NCBI RefSeq assembly: GCF_000003605.2
Contig: NW_003139322.1
Coordinates: 205,013 to 231,940, forward strand
Direction of reading: 5' to 3'
DNA length: 26,928 nucleotides
From: Saccoglossus kowalevskii
Taxonomy: Eukaryota > Hemichordata > Enteropneusta > Harrimaniidae
Below the pieces are notes generated by a model that saw only the letters and a list, made by a program, of their open reading frames with translations, searched no databases and was not told where the DNA came from. Position numbers and translations under genes: made by a program. Within the stretch, counting starts at the first letter, position 1; every line of letters starts with the position of its first letter. Positions 11,153 through 21,292 of the stretch are shown here, in pieces.

Positions 11153-14100
11153 TTATAATATAACGCAGCATTGATTTGTTTTCCGTGCCTGAAATAGAGA
11201 AAGCAACATTATTATTATTTCAGTACAAAATAACATCCCTCCATTCACACTCCCAGATGAAAGAGCTTGACAAATGCATTTTACAGTTTTTTTATACATG
11301 TATTACTCTTCATTCTCTAGATATTCAATCTTTCATTGGTTTGTGTAGTCCACCATCTTGATTCTTCAGCAAAGGATTATGGGTAAAGTATGACATCATA
11401 TCCACTGATGTGAGAAATTGAGAAAATGATTTTATCTATAATCTATAACTTCAAAAGTTGAACTTTAAATTGAATGAAAGTTTAGAAAATGGTAGCATAC
11501 ATGTGCTGGTGCCAAACATGCATATAAAACAGGTGTCATGGCAACGGAACTGAAAATATTAATTTTTGTGTTTTTCTACCAAATGATCAATTTTTCATAT
11601 ATTGTATACAATTTATTGATGCGAGTAGGTTATACACGTGATATATAACATGTTGAAGTGTTATTCTATTTTTAACGACCAAAATAACGATTTTTATTTA
11701 TTTTACTCTTTTGGCAATATCTTTATTTTTGTGTATTTGCAACAAATTCGCATAGGTATTTCTCACATTATAGATGAAAGCATTTTCTCAATTTTTCACA
11801 ACAGTGGATATGATGTCACACTTTACCTACAATCCTTTGCTGGAGAATCAAGATGGTGGACTAAATAATATCTAGAGAATGAAAAGTGCTATAAAAAACT
11901 GTAAAAGCTCTTTTATCTGGAAGCATTATGTTTTTTGCATTGACCTTCCCTGTTAAAAAGCACACGAGTATACCAAAAATTCTGTTTTTCCATTACAGCG
12001 GGCACAAACCAGATTCGTACAGTTAGCAATTTTTCAATTAACATCGCAAAATAGAAAGGGACTTTCTTATTGGCACTATCAAATGATCTAATGTTATGAA
12101 AACAATTTGTTACATTTTGTGACAATCTCGCCACTTGATTTTGAACGAATTTTTTTCTACGTACATACTATGGCTGAGTTGTTTGTTTTCATGTTGCAAC
12201 ATTGTTGTGACTATACAGAGGTACATGTAGTTGTAAATTAATTGTAAAAATAACTTCAACCCGAACATTGATAAGGAGTTTCCCAGGGAAGTTGCAAGTT
12301 ACTCGTATGAATCTCACTTGCGCCAGATGTAAAATGATGACGTTGATGCAACACTTTGGATGTATTTACAAAATGTTGAGCATAGATAATGTTTTTTTAG
12401 GTATTGAATAGATACAAAAACATTTAACCACACCATTTTCTACATTTACATAGTACAACATGTAGCCATATACATGTATAATTTAAAGCCAACAAAAGCA
12501 TCTTAATGATTCTTTTTACTAAACTCTTATTCATTGTCCAAATTGTAGTGAAATGTCTTTGCTTGGGCTTTTGGTTATTTTATATAAATATATGGCACTT
12601 ACAGTTTTGTAAAATGTCTTGGACTGCATACTGAGATCTGCAGATTTATCAACAAGATCGTCTAATTTTTCACCTCGTTGTAAAACAGCTTCTATTGTAT
12701 TATGCTGAAATGAATAAAACTTAAACTGTTAACTGCTAGAAATTGACAAGGTTTGACAATCTGAGAGAGTTCAAAATGACTGTAGCAAGTCAATCACACA
12801 GACAACACAATGAAGTACAATGTATGTAATTCACAAACAAATCTGAATATACATGTATGATGCAAATTGTTTGAATATAAAGCCAATCAAGTGCCTTAAA
12901 ATGGTCAAATAGTCAATATATATATATATGTAGTAGAACTTTGAATGGAAATTTTGTCTCAAATGTTTATTTACACCCCTTGGCATAACGATCAGATAAT
13001 TGCCAATGTGACAGAATTTATTAGATGGTGACTAAAAATGTTTGCCCATTCGCAGCCTGACAAGTGACATTGTAATGTGAATTCACCATCATCAACTGTT
13101 AAGGACATGATTTCCCAAAAGACACAGATACAGTTTCACTATTTGGCCACATTGGGCAGTGATAAAATTACTTGATACAACAGTGCACAAAATTTTATAT
13201 GTTTCTGCCCCTTTAGCTGAGCAAAAAATCAAGAACATGTAGCAATTTTAAAAACAAAACATTTAACACTACTGTGACTAATTGTACCAGGAATAAATAA
13301 ACTGTCAAATGCTAATTTACGGTAATTACATTATAAACAGTAATATGATCAGCCAAATTTGAAATCTCCAATAAATATTTCCAGTCCACATACTTACATT
13401 TCTATAAAGTGAACAATAATTACAAATGGTAAAAGATATCAACTTACCATGATTATTTTTGTTTCGTCCAATTCTGCTTGAACTTTTGTCATAGCATCCG
13501 CTTCCTTAGGATTCTGCCATTAAGAGAACAGTATTCAATTAAATGAAATCATTGAAACCCAAAGCACCTTAATCCGGTGCAGCGAACATTCAAATTTTGT
13601 ATTAACAAGCTTTAAACAAACAAACAATCTGTCTTGCATGTGTTGTTTAAAATGTATGGGACCCATATGATATTTCAGTATAATGAATCTGAACTTTAAC
13701 TTAGCAGGTTTGGTGAGAATAAATTCAGACAAGCTTAACACAGACATGTTACTAAGAAAACACAGAAATACAATCAATATCAGCACATTGCATTCATACT
13801 GTGACCTCACCAGAAACAGTGCTAAAAAATGAAAACAGTACCTGATACTTGGCGACTGTGCCATCCAATCCTTCAAACCTTACGTCTCTGCAAGGAAAAT
13901 AAAGTTATATTACACTATTATCAATATTATTTAAATGTACACCCCCCAATGTACTCGACGCAAGGTGTGAGGCAAAAAGATAGTAATGATGAACTAACAC
14001 ATTGTATGCAAGTTGCTTTTTTCATATGGTTTAAATAGGCGAGTTTCAAGTTATAAGGTTCCTTCATTACTGAAAGCTACTCAGCATCAATTAAATAGGA

Positions 14101-16154
14101 GGGGAGGAAGCTCATTTGCTCACAACACTGTTTGGTATAGTTTTTCAGAAGAGTTCTCATTTTCACATAAATTTAAATTGTTATGCATGAAGCATTATAA
14201 GTCTTTGCAAAGAACAATATGTAGGAAATAATCCCCACTGTTCGTGTTGTATGCACTTTAAATCTGGCTCCCATTAAAATCTTATCTGTAGTTTAGGATA
14301 CAGTACTTACTTTTCTGATGCTCCTTGCCATAGGTGTGGTGGGATCTCGGTAGCAAACTGATCTAATACTTTATTCAACAGTGTAAAGGAAACTCTTTGT
14401 GGATATTCATGATCACATATAAGAACACCACTCAAGGAATCTGCACGTACATACACATGGCACATATACTCTGTAAACAAATATGCAAATCATTATATTG
14501 GATACTAGTACATTTGTATGTTTTATGTACAGACATGTTACCAATTGCATCAACATCACTTTTCAGTTTATAGGATAGCGATGAGTTCACAAATAATATG
14601 AGAACTGCATAACTATATTGGGTGTACAAGTGCATGAAGTACTATGTGCTATACATTTTTTTATGAACTGAAGAAGAGTTAAAAAATAGCTAAAGGGAAC
14701 TTTCATTCCATGTGGTGCTTAAAAGTAATAGTTACCTTCTTGCTTCACTGATGCTCTTCCTACTTGTGTTCTTTCAACAATAATTTGACTTGTAAATTTC
14801 ATAAATTCTTGTACACTACAGAAAGTTTGGTATATAGTTTAGAGTTTACAAACACATACCCATGATTTATCATTCTGAACTGTTGTGACTATTTGGGGTT
14901 AAATAGCATGTACCGGGTAGTCTATTTGTGAATCTAAGAAAAACTTAATGAAGCAGCACTGTATGTGTTGAGTATCACATGTTAATTCATTCACTTTTCT
15001 TAGTACTGTAATGCATTCTTGTCTTACTGATTCATAATTTTGTCTTTTGTTCATTTTCTTTTTGTCTTGCTGATAATTTTATTTGTCTCACTGATTCATT
15101 CTATTGTTTGATTTGTTCTTTTCTTTAATTGGTTCATGATTTTCTTCTTACTGATTCATTGTTTTGTCTTCAAGGTTGATCAATAGATTTTTTTTACTTT
15201 CAGAGAAGTCCTAAATGTATATGTATGCGTACCTAGATACCAAAATAATACAAATTATGTCATCAGTGAGTATGAATAAAATAAGTTTCATTTTGAACAA
15301 ACTGGTTTTGTTTCAAAACAAATAAAATTACATTTTCATATACGTATGAGCAAAAGCACTAGTTGTTGCATGGAGTCATGTTCAATATAGGTCACTGAGT
15401 CACATGTAACACATACGGTACAATGCGTGTAAAATACAAAATTTGGACAGAGCAACATAACTACCGGTATTTACAATATTACAGGTCTTATATAATCATT
15501 AAAGCTGAGCTTTTAGGAGAAAAAATCACGAGGGAAAAAAAAAACATGTTTAAAAAAAAAATTGGCCAATCATTTGCATATACATACTGTACTCCAAAAA
15601 ATTAATTCAGTAATCAGAGGAGTAACTAAATAAAATAACTGATGGCACTTTATTTTTGAAAACTATTTGCCAGCTACAAAAAAACAGAGTAAATCACTGT
15701 CCACAGAGAATCATATTATTTGGCCCGTCAGTATTGAATCACACTTTGCATTTTTGTCAGACCATGTATTGTAATGACCAATACAAAACACGTGCATTAA
15801 GACAATGATATATGATGTGCAATAATCCTTTGAACGACACATTTTTTCAAAAAAAAAATTTTGGCACAATATTTTCCACATTTTTATGTATTTTTCTATA
15901 TTTTCAATGTTCATTTTTGACCATATGGACATATTTTCCCATTATACATGTATTAGTTAAACTTTTTGATTTGTATAAGATGACAACAGCTGACTTTGGC
16001 ATTCAAAATGTAAAGGACCTTTACTGCAGAGGCAATCAAAAGAAAAATTTTACCTTGACTTTTGGAAATATCCAAACGATGATAAATCATATGCTGCTTT
16101 CAAAGTAGTGACTTTAACTCCTTTATGAAGAATACTCAGAGCAAATATCTTCAT
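11153..16154 (-). CDS. YKT6: Synaptobrevin homologue YKT6 (longin R-SNARE), complete coding sequence in seven exons
   Basis: Exons in transcript order: 16154-16054 (ATG at 16154), 14815-14736, 14470-14311, 13887-13842, 13513-13448, 12704-12603, 11188-11153 (stop at 11155-11153). Their sum is 591 nt, giving 196 aa; human YKT6 is 198 aa. All junctions are GT/AG and in phase. The longin domain covers about residues 1-130 ([12 protein letters not shown] start; VQEFMKF, whose Phe41 matches the Phe42 reported to hold the closed form; [12 protein letters not shown]). The R-SNARE motif covers about 136-190, with zero-layer Arg161 in [10 protein letters not shown]. The C terminus is CCVIL, the tandem-cysteine dual-lipidation site (human CCAIM). 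YKT6 cycles between cytosol and membranes and acts in ER-Golgi, endosomal, vacuolar and autophagosome fusion. The gene is convergent with BUB3. The final 36-nt exon is easy to miss. The last intron carries a long inverted repeat. Confidence 0.96.
11263..11912. repeat. Long inverted repeat (97-bp core arms, 324-bp spacer) inside the last YKT6 intron
   Basis: The left core 11346-11442 and the reverse complement of 11767-11863 align without gaps over 97 bp with 8 mismatches by my count. Both arms contain TAGTCCACCATCTTGATTCT, AGCAAAGGATT, GACATCATATCCACTG and AAATTGAGAAAATG. Weaker homology runs outward (TCATTCTCTAGATATT at about 11310-11325 and its complement at about 11866-11882; ACAGTTTTTT TATA near both outer ends), so full arms are about 11263-11442 and 11767-11912. 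It is a foldback or MITE-type insertion, now transcribed as part of the YKT6 pre-mRNA. Confidence 0.8.
15010..15170. repeat. Imperfect tandem repeat of GTCTTACTGATTCAT-type units in YKT6 intron 1
   Basis: Units such as GTCTTACTGATTCATAATTT, GTCTTGCTGATAATTTTATT, GTCTCACTGATTCATTCTAT and CTTCTTACTGATTCATTGTT follow each other with T-rich spacers. Spacing is irregular and the copies are diverged. Confidence 0.5.
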
Positions 16155-16249
16155 GATGAATAGTCTTTACACAAAAATAACTTTAAAAATTTAATTTAAT
16201 ATACACACAGCCGTTATAACCCTTGTAGTCCTTCGGTTATGTCAACTGA

Positions 16250-17785
16250 AATAAAATAAAATATAACTTGAGTGACATAATGATCTAAACAGAAGAATCA
16301 CGTGTTTTAACCAGACAAGAGACATTTGCCTCATGATTTAATTTTTTGTCCCAGGTGTTTTACTCTAATAGTTGAAGACCATGTTGGTGAGATCATTGCT
16401 GTTTATAGCAATATTACACATGTACACTTATACAATTTCCTTAAGTGACATGTATTTATTTATTTATAGGAAGTGATGTACCACAATGTATGGCATCATT
16501 GGAACAAACATACATACAGGAATGTACAATACTGTTAGATAAATACATGATGCTCATGCTGTATAAGATGCAGCTGATGGATTACATACTGGTAAACATT
16601 AATTATTACTGGATATGTAGTTTATACAATATAAACATTGTTACATAGTGTCACATTTTAGAGGAGTCAACTCATACTGTGGATAGAGGTTGATACCAAG
16701 GCTTAAAAAGCACACTTGTAATGGTGTAATTTTGTGTGATGTTTGTGCATGTTGTTCACATTTTATCTGTTTGACAGCTACGATAAAACGTTCTATGGTT
16801 ATGTTAGCTACCCAACACTTTGTTACACCATTAGTGAATGGCTGAAACCCTGAAAGTTAGCTGATTGGGCCATGACCTGGATTGTAAGGCTATATTTGCT
16901 ATATTCGGTACCCATACTGTAAACCGATTAAATTTTAGAAAAGACAAATTTTTGTAAATTATTAAAAGTCACAATATTTTTAGCAGTGAAAATGGCTAAT
17001 CATACAACATACAGTAAGTGTCAGCGACCTGCACGTAAATTTGTCTTTGAATACCATACAATCATGAAATTTCAGTGAGTTCCCAAACAAACCCTCCTAA
17101 TTATTACCTTTCAATGATTTCAGTACTGAATCTGAAACTATTTGTACACAGTACATTTCATTGCACAGAGGTAAACTGTATGATAAGGAATGTTTGTGAC
17201 ACTAAACTTATTTTAACAATGAGCGAAAAAAGCAACCCAACCCAAATATTGCAATATAAATCACACTTTTGCGAACATAGCAACATTCATAGTCCCAATG
17301 TAATAGTTTGGAATGATAATAATATTTCAGATTGGATTGCTTTTTCATTCGTTCATTACACCCTCATGTGTATCATTACATATACCACATTTACGAATTG
17401 GTGTATTTGGAATGTTTGTATCAAAATAGCACAGCCGATACTTCTGACACAATATAATACATTTATTATAATACATGCTACATGTATTAGCAGCTGGTGC
17501 ACATCTCTCCGCAGCGAGTCAAGATCACAATGCATTCACCATACACTAACCATCGTTGTTGAATATTCGGTGGATTCGAAAATATACGTGCAAAACCAAA
17601 AATAAACACATTTGAAGGTGGTTGGCCACACAACTGGTGGACAGGCGCTATCATTATTATTTACACCATTTCTATTTTCGATCTCGATTGAACAACGATT
17701 AATTGTGTTTTGTGTTAGTTATACAAATTCTGATATTTGTCGCTAAACGGAATGTTAGTTCCGCTCACGGCATATAGTTAAGCGT
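16250..17785. other. YKT6 upstream region (possible first intron), no gene assigned
   Basis: It holds an exon-like plus-strand segment (16470-16591) and the longest open frame of the window (first ATG 17114, stop after 17602), neither with a recognisable domain. The latter contains no glycine, which is not protein-like. Confidence 0.5.
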
Positions 17786-17791
17786 ACTCAC

Positions 17792-17950
17792 CTTCAACCA
17801 TAAAATGTACAAGACCGCATAAAAAACTTTATTTTTCTGGAATATTGACGTGGAAATTCAAACCCGAAAGTATGAGTAAACCCGTGTATAAGGAAATGAC
17901 GTCACCGAGGCCTCGTTCTTGCAACCAGTGATTGTTCGTTTTTACAATGC
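17792..17950 (-). promoter_or_regulatory. Possible YKT6 promoter and 5' UTR exon (CRE at 17897, strong splice donor at 17791-17786)
   Basis: On the minus strand, GTTGAAG followed by GTGAGT makes a strong 5' splice site at the 17792/17791 boundary. A good acceptor (TTTTATTTTATTTCAG) ends at 16246, 91 nt upstream of the YKT6 ATG, so a non-coding first exon spliced over about 1.55 kb is plausible. The palindromic cAMP-response element TGACGTCA sits at 17897-17904 in a locally CpG-richer stretch. No transcript evidence is available. The proposal rests on splice-site quality and position. Confidence 0.3.
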
Positions 17951-18356
17951 TCCAGTAAGACCCATAGAATCTTGAATGTCCGATCCAAAACAAAATATAG
18001 TCATGGCTGGAGGGGTGTGTACATGAAAACACATTACCCCTCTTCCACTACAATTTTTTTAAAGTTCCAAATGCTTACGATGAATACAAATATTCGTGTG
18101 CTTTTTTATGATCGACCGTAGTTTGGCATTTTGGCATGAAATGTTTTTCACGTTACAGTAATCATGTGGTACAATAACGGAAGAAACGAAACCTAGATTG
18201 GGCATGTAGATCATAGGTTTTTCTCGGGGACTTAAAACAACAGTATGACTTTGAACTATATCAGGCAATTGACAAAAACAGTTTGTTTGTTTTTTTTAGT
18301 TTATACTGTTAGAGGAAAACTTGATTTGATAACCCTTTAATTGGTTTTTCCGTCTC

Positions 18357-18377
18357 TTTTTTTTTTTTTTTTTTTTT
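18357..18377 (+). repeat. T21 homopolymer
   Basis: A run of 21 T lies in a T-rich stretch. Read on the minus strand it is a poly(A), but no recognisable retrotransposed sequence was found next to it. Confidence 0.85.
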
Positions 18378-18814
18378 AATTGGTCTTTAATTTTCTTTTT
18401 CTCGCCCCAATGTCACAAAATAAAATTAGTGAGCCCCTGCTGTAGAGGTAATGTAGCTAATAAATACAAAAATAAAAAATGTTAAGCAGATTTTTCAGCA
18501 ATATGACTGTAGTAACGTATAACTATTTAGAATGTGACCAAATAAACATTTAGTCTAGGCTGAATTTGCATACCAGTCGTGTTCGTAGTTAAAATGTATA
18601 TATCAGTAATTGTTCATCTGTGATTTGTTGTTTTTTAACTGTGCGATTTTATCCCCGACCGTAAATCATTCTGATTTAAATGAAATGTAGGTAGAAACAC
18701 TGTTGGCGTTTTATAAATGGCGGAAGGTATTGTATCTACCTCTACAAGACCCAAATTTAAAACATATATTTGCATCGGATCTTAGATTGATCGTGATAAA
18801 GAGAAAATATTTTT

Positions 18815-18838
18815 CCGCGTAATACTTTTAATACGCGG
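18815..18838. repeat. Foldback CCGCGTA...TACGCGG
   Basis: A perfect 7-bp stem with a 10-nt AT loop. Just upstream, AGAAAATATTTTTCCGC (18802-18818) recurs nearly exactly at 19361-19376, and AATTCACGCAAAT (18842-18854) has a perfect 13-bp inverted copy at 19417-19429, so this may be one end of an old repeat of roughly 0.6 kb. Confidence 0.45.
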
Positions 18839-19844
18839 ATAAATTCACGCAAATAGTAGCTACATAACCATCATTAACACAAATATATCATGACAAAATT
18901 GTAGGTAATATGTCACTATCATTATCATAATGTTATGAATCAATGTTAACCCGACCACCCCTAGCTGACCATGAATTATTATGAGAATTTAGTAGGTGTC
19001 ATAGATATTTTATAGTGCGTCCAAATAACTTGTATAAATATAAAAATGTTACAGTAACAGTTACGGGACACACGAGTAATCAACACGAGTGTTATGGTTC
19101 GATTCACATATGATTCACGTACAATTCATATGAATAGTTGCACAGCTATACAAACGAACGAGAAACCCATGAATATGATTAAAAAAAACATGAAACGTAT
19201 GTAAGAAATACAGTCTAAAATAATCTTTAAAATAAGGACGTTATGGTGACGATATTTTTTTTTATTTACGTTCATTGTCATTTGATTCTCTTCAGCGCAT
19301 ACGCAGATGTGTCAAGGAACAGTCATGCGTACTATAACTATCCATTATCTTGATGTTCTTAGAAAATATTTTCCGCACAGAAATATTGTCACATTGGCTT
19401 CAATTGCTAGATATACATTTGCGTGAATTATTGGTATCAGTGGGAGTATTTACTATAAACGGAACTCCTTTTGAACACTGCTCGATAAATAACTAATATT
19501 TTGTTGAAAATTATTCAGTTCCAGAACTACGCAATACTTTGACATTTTGAGTTTAATCATTATATTGATTGGTTAACACAAGTAATTGTTTTTCAAACGT
19601 TTAGTATAAAATAAAAGTTATGTTTAAAATTAAAATGGCTACAATAATGTCAATATACGTGACTGTAGTGACCCGTTAAACGTACAGTAGAACACTATGA
19701 ATCAATCGCTTAAAAATGTGTTACCACTATCTCAAATGAACTACCCGAATACTAGTATTCCACAAGTAAATTTGAGAAAATTCTTTAACCCGTCATAACA
19801 CAAAAATTCGACAACAACATAATAAAAGAGAAATAACTCAAACA

Positions 19845-20434
19845 CTGGGAAATTTACACCATCCCCGATTGGTTTACATTATCAGTGGTAGGTTTACTCC
19901 ATCTGTCTGATTCACACAATTAATCTTAATGGTGGGTTTGTACATTCACTGGTAGGTTTTAACCATCACTGGCATGTTACGCCATCACTGGTGAGTTTAC
20001 ACCATCACTGGTGAGTTTACACCATCACTGGTGAGTTTACACCATCACTGGTGAGTTTACAGCATCACTGGTGGGTTTACACCACTGAGTTTACACCATC
20101 ACTGGTGAGTTTACACCATCACTGGTGGGTTTACACCATCACTGGTGGGTTTACAGCATCACTGGTGGGTTTACACCACTGAGTTTACACCACCACCTGT
20201 AGATTTACGCCATCACTGGCATGTTTACACCATCACTGGTGAGTTTACACCATCACTGGTGAGTTTACACCATCACTGGTGGGTTTACACCACTGAGTTT
20301 ACACCACCACCTGTAGATTTACGCCATCACTGGCATGTTTACGCCATCACTGGTAGATTTACGCCATCACTGGCATGTTTACGCCATCACCTGTAGATTT
20401 ACGCCATCACTGGTGGGTTTACACCATCGCTGGA
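19845..20434. repeat. Minisatellite, 20-bp unit GTTTACACCATCACTGGTGA, with 14-bp short variants and higher-order structure
   Basis: From about 19975 I count some 24 consecutive units, mostly 20 bp, preceded by decayed copies from about 19845. Variants are TTTACACCATCACTGGTGAG, the same ending GTGGG, TTTACACCACCACCTGTAGA, TTTACGCCATCACTGGCATG, and a 14-bp deletion form TTTACACCACTGAG that appears three times (about 20081, 20172, 20286). The last two short units start a block of about 114 bp that occurs twice, so the array has a higher-order period. The 83-codon open frame in this stretch is a by-product of the repeat. Confidence 0.9.
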
Positions 20435-20454
20435 TAGTGGGATGGATGGATGAA

Positions 20455-20975
20455 TGAGGGGAGGCAAGGGGGTAGCTGGTACAGTTTTACGGGAAATAAA
20501 AAGGGCTTTTTACAATTTACAAGGAAAAAAATACGTTTTTACAGTTTACAGTGTTAAAAAATGGAACATTGAATGATCTGAAGAGCTCTCCGACTCAAAT
20601 TCTCCGCCATTGCTGCGCCGTGTGTAGAGACGCATGCACATACTACCCTCGTAATGCTCTTCATTCGGTTAGAGGGCCTTTTACGCCTTGACATTCAATT
20701 TTGTAGTGAATTGTGTCATGTAGTCGTTTTACAGATTTAAAAAATGTAATTTCCCTGGATTATTCTTTACGATTTTTTTATTTGGATGTAAATTCTTGTA
20801 GTACCGAGACAAATTACACATTTTTACAGTGTACGAAAAAAATATTTGATTGATTACGCTGTACGTCTAGCCTGTGATTACAGAATTACGAAATTTATTT
20901 TTTCAATTTACGTTGTACGAACAAAAAAATATTGCAATTACGTTGAACGAAAATAACCCTTGCCCTCCCCCCAAC
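20455..20975. mobile_element. Possible about 520-bp insertion interrupting the minisatellite, with GGGGAGG-CAAGGG ends
   Basis: Array units stop at about 20434 and resume near 21045. The intervening block starts with GGGGAGGCAAGGGGG and ends with CCCTTGCCCTCCCCCC, a short imperfect terminal inverted repeat. Inside are repeated motifs such as TTTTTACAGTTTACAG, TTTTTACAGTGTACGA, ATTACGCTGTACG, TTTACGTTGTACGAA and ATTACGTTGAACGAA. Both flanks carry ATGGATGGATGAATG-like words. No coding frame is seen. Insertion is an inference from the interrupted repeat. Confidence 0.4.
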
Positions 20976-21044
20976 TCATGAATGGATGGAACGGACAGAT
21001 ACATGCAGATACAGACAAATAGACGTACACTATCATTAGTGGGT

Positions 21045-21246
21045 TAATAATTACTGATGAGTTAACACCATCACTCAGGAGTTTACACCACTACCTGTAG
21101 ATTTACGCTATCACTGGTTAGTTCATTACTCCACTACTGGACGATTTACACTATCAATGACTGATTTACATCATTCCTGTTCAGTTTACACCACGGCTGA
21201 TTTATATCATTACTGGTAGCTTAACACCAACTGATGAGTTTACAGC
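21045..21246. repeat. Decayed distal part of the same 20-bp minisatellite
   Basis: Degenerate units continue after the interruption: GAGTTAACACCATCACTCAG, GAGTTTACACCACTACCTGT, AGATTTACGCTATCACTGGT, GATTTACACTATCAATGACT, CAGTTTACACCACGGCTGAT and GAGTTTACAGCGTCACATAC. The unit order (CACCATCACT, then CACTACCTGTAGATTTACGC) parallels the intact array, so the two parts were probably contiguous. Confidence 0.7.
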
Positions 21247-21292
21247 GTCACATACATATATGCGTGACTGAGATACTATAAAAGGGTTAATT

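Larger units (their letters stand above)
17951..19844. other. Intergenic AT-rich DNA with foldback fragments
   Basis: Apart from the T21 run, the foldback at 18815 and the associated repeat words, nothing is recognised. GTTCGATTC at about 19097 resembles a tRNA T-loop, but no cloverleaf can be built around it. Confidence 0.55.

Noticed and set aside
13535-13876. 113-codon minus-strand frame around the YKT6 [10 protein letters not shown] exon
   Set aside because: Wrong frame relative to the exon. Most of it is intron, and splice sites define YKT6 here.
15240-15300. Minus-strand [11 protein letters not shown] as a YKT6 start
   Set aside because: It lacks the [12 protein letters not shown] block and a donor in the right phase. 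The exon at 16154 has all of these.
15812-16108. 98-codon plus-strand frame
   Set aside because: It lies antisense to YKT6 coding exon 1, is very Phe/Ile-rich, and has no domain.
17792-17840. KVFYAVLYILWLK on the minus strand, first considered as YKT6 exon 1 coding sequence
   Set aside because: It has no ATG and the wrong sequence after the first residues. The true first coding exon is 16154-16054.
19085-19130. Possible tRNA (GGTTCGATTC T-loop word)
   Set aside because: No acceptor, D or anticodon stems can be paired around it.
20145-20396. 83-codon frame with HHW and FTPPPVDLRHHW repeats
   Set aside because: It is the translation of the 20-bp minisatellite (60 bp equals 20 codons), not a gene.
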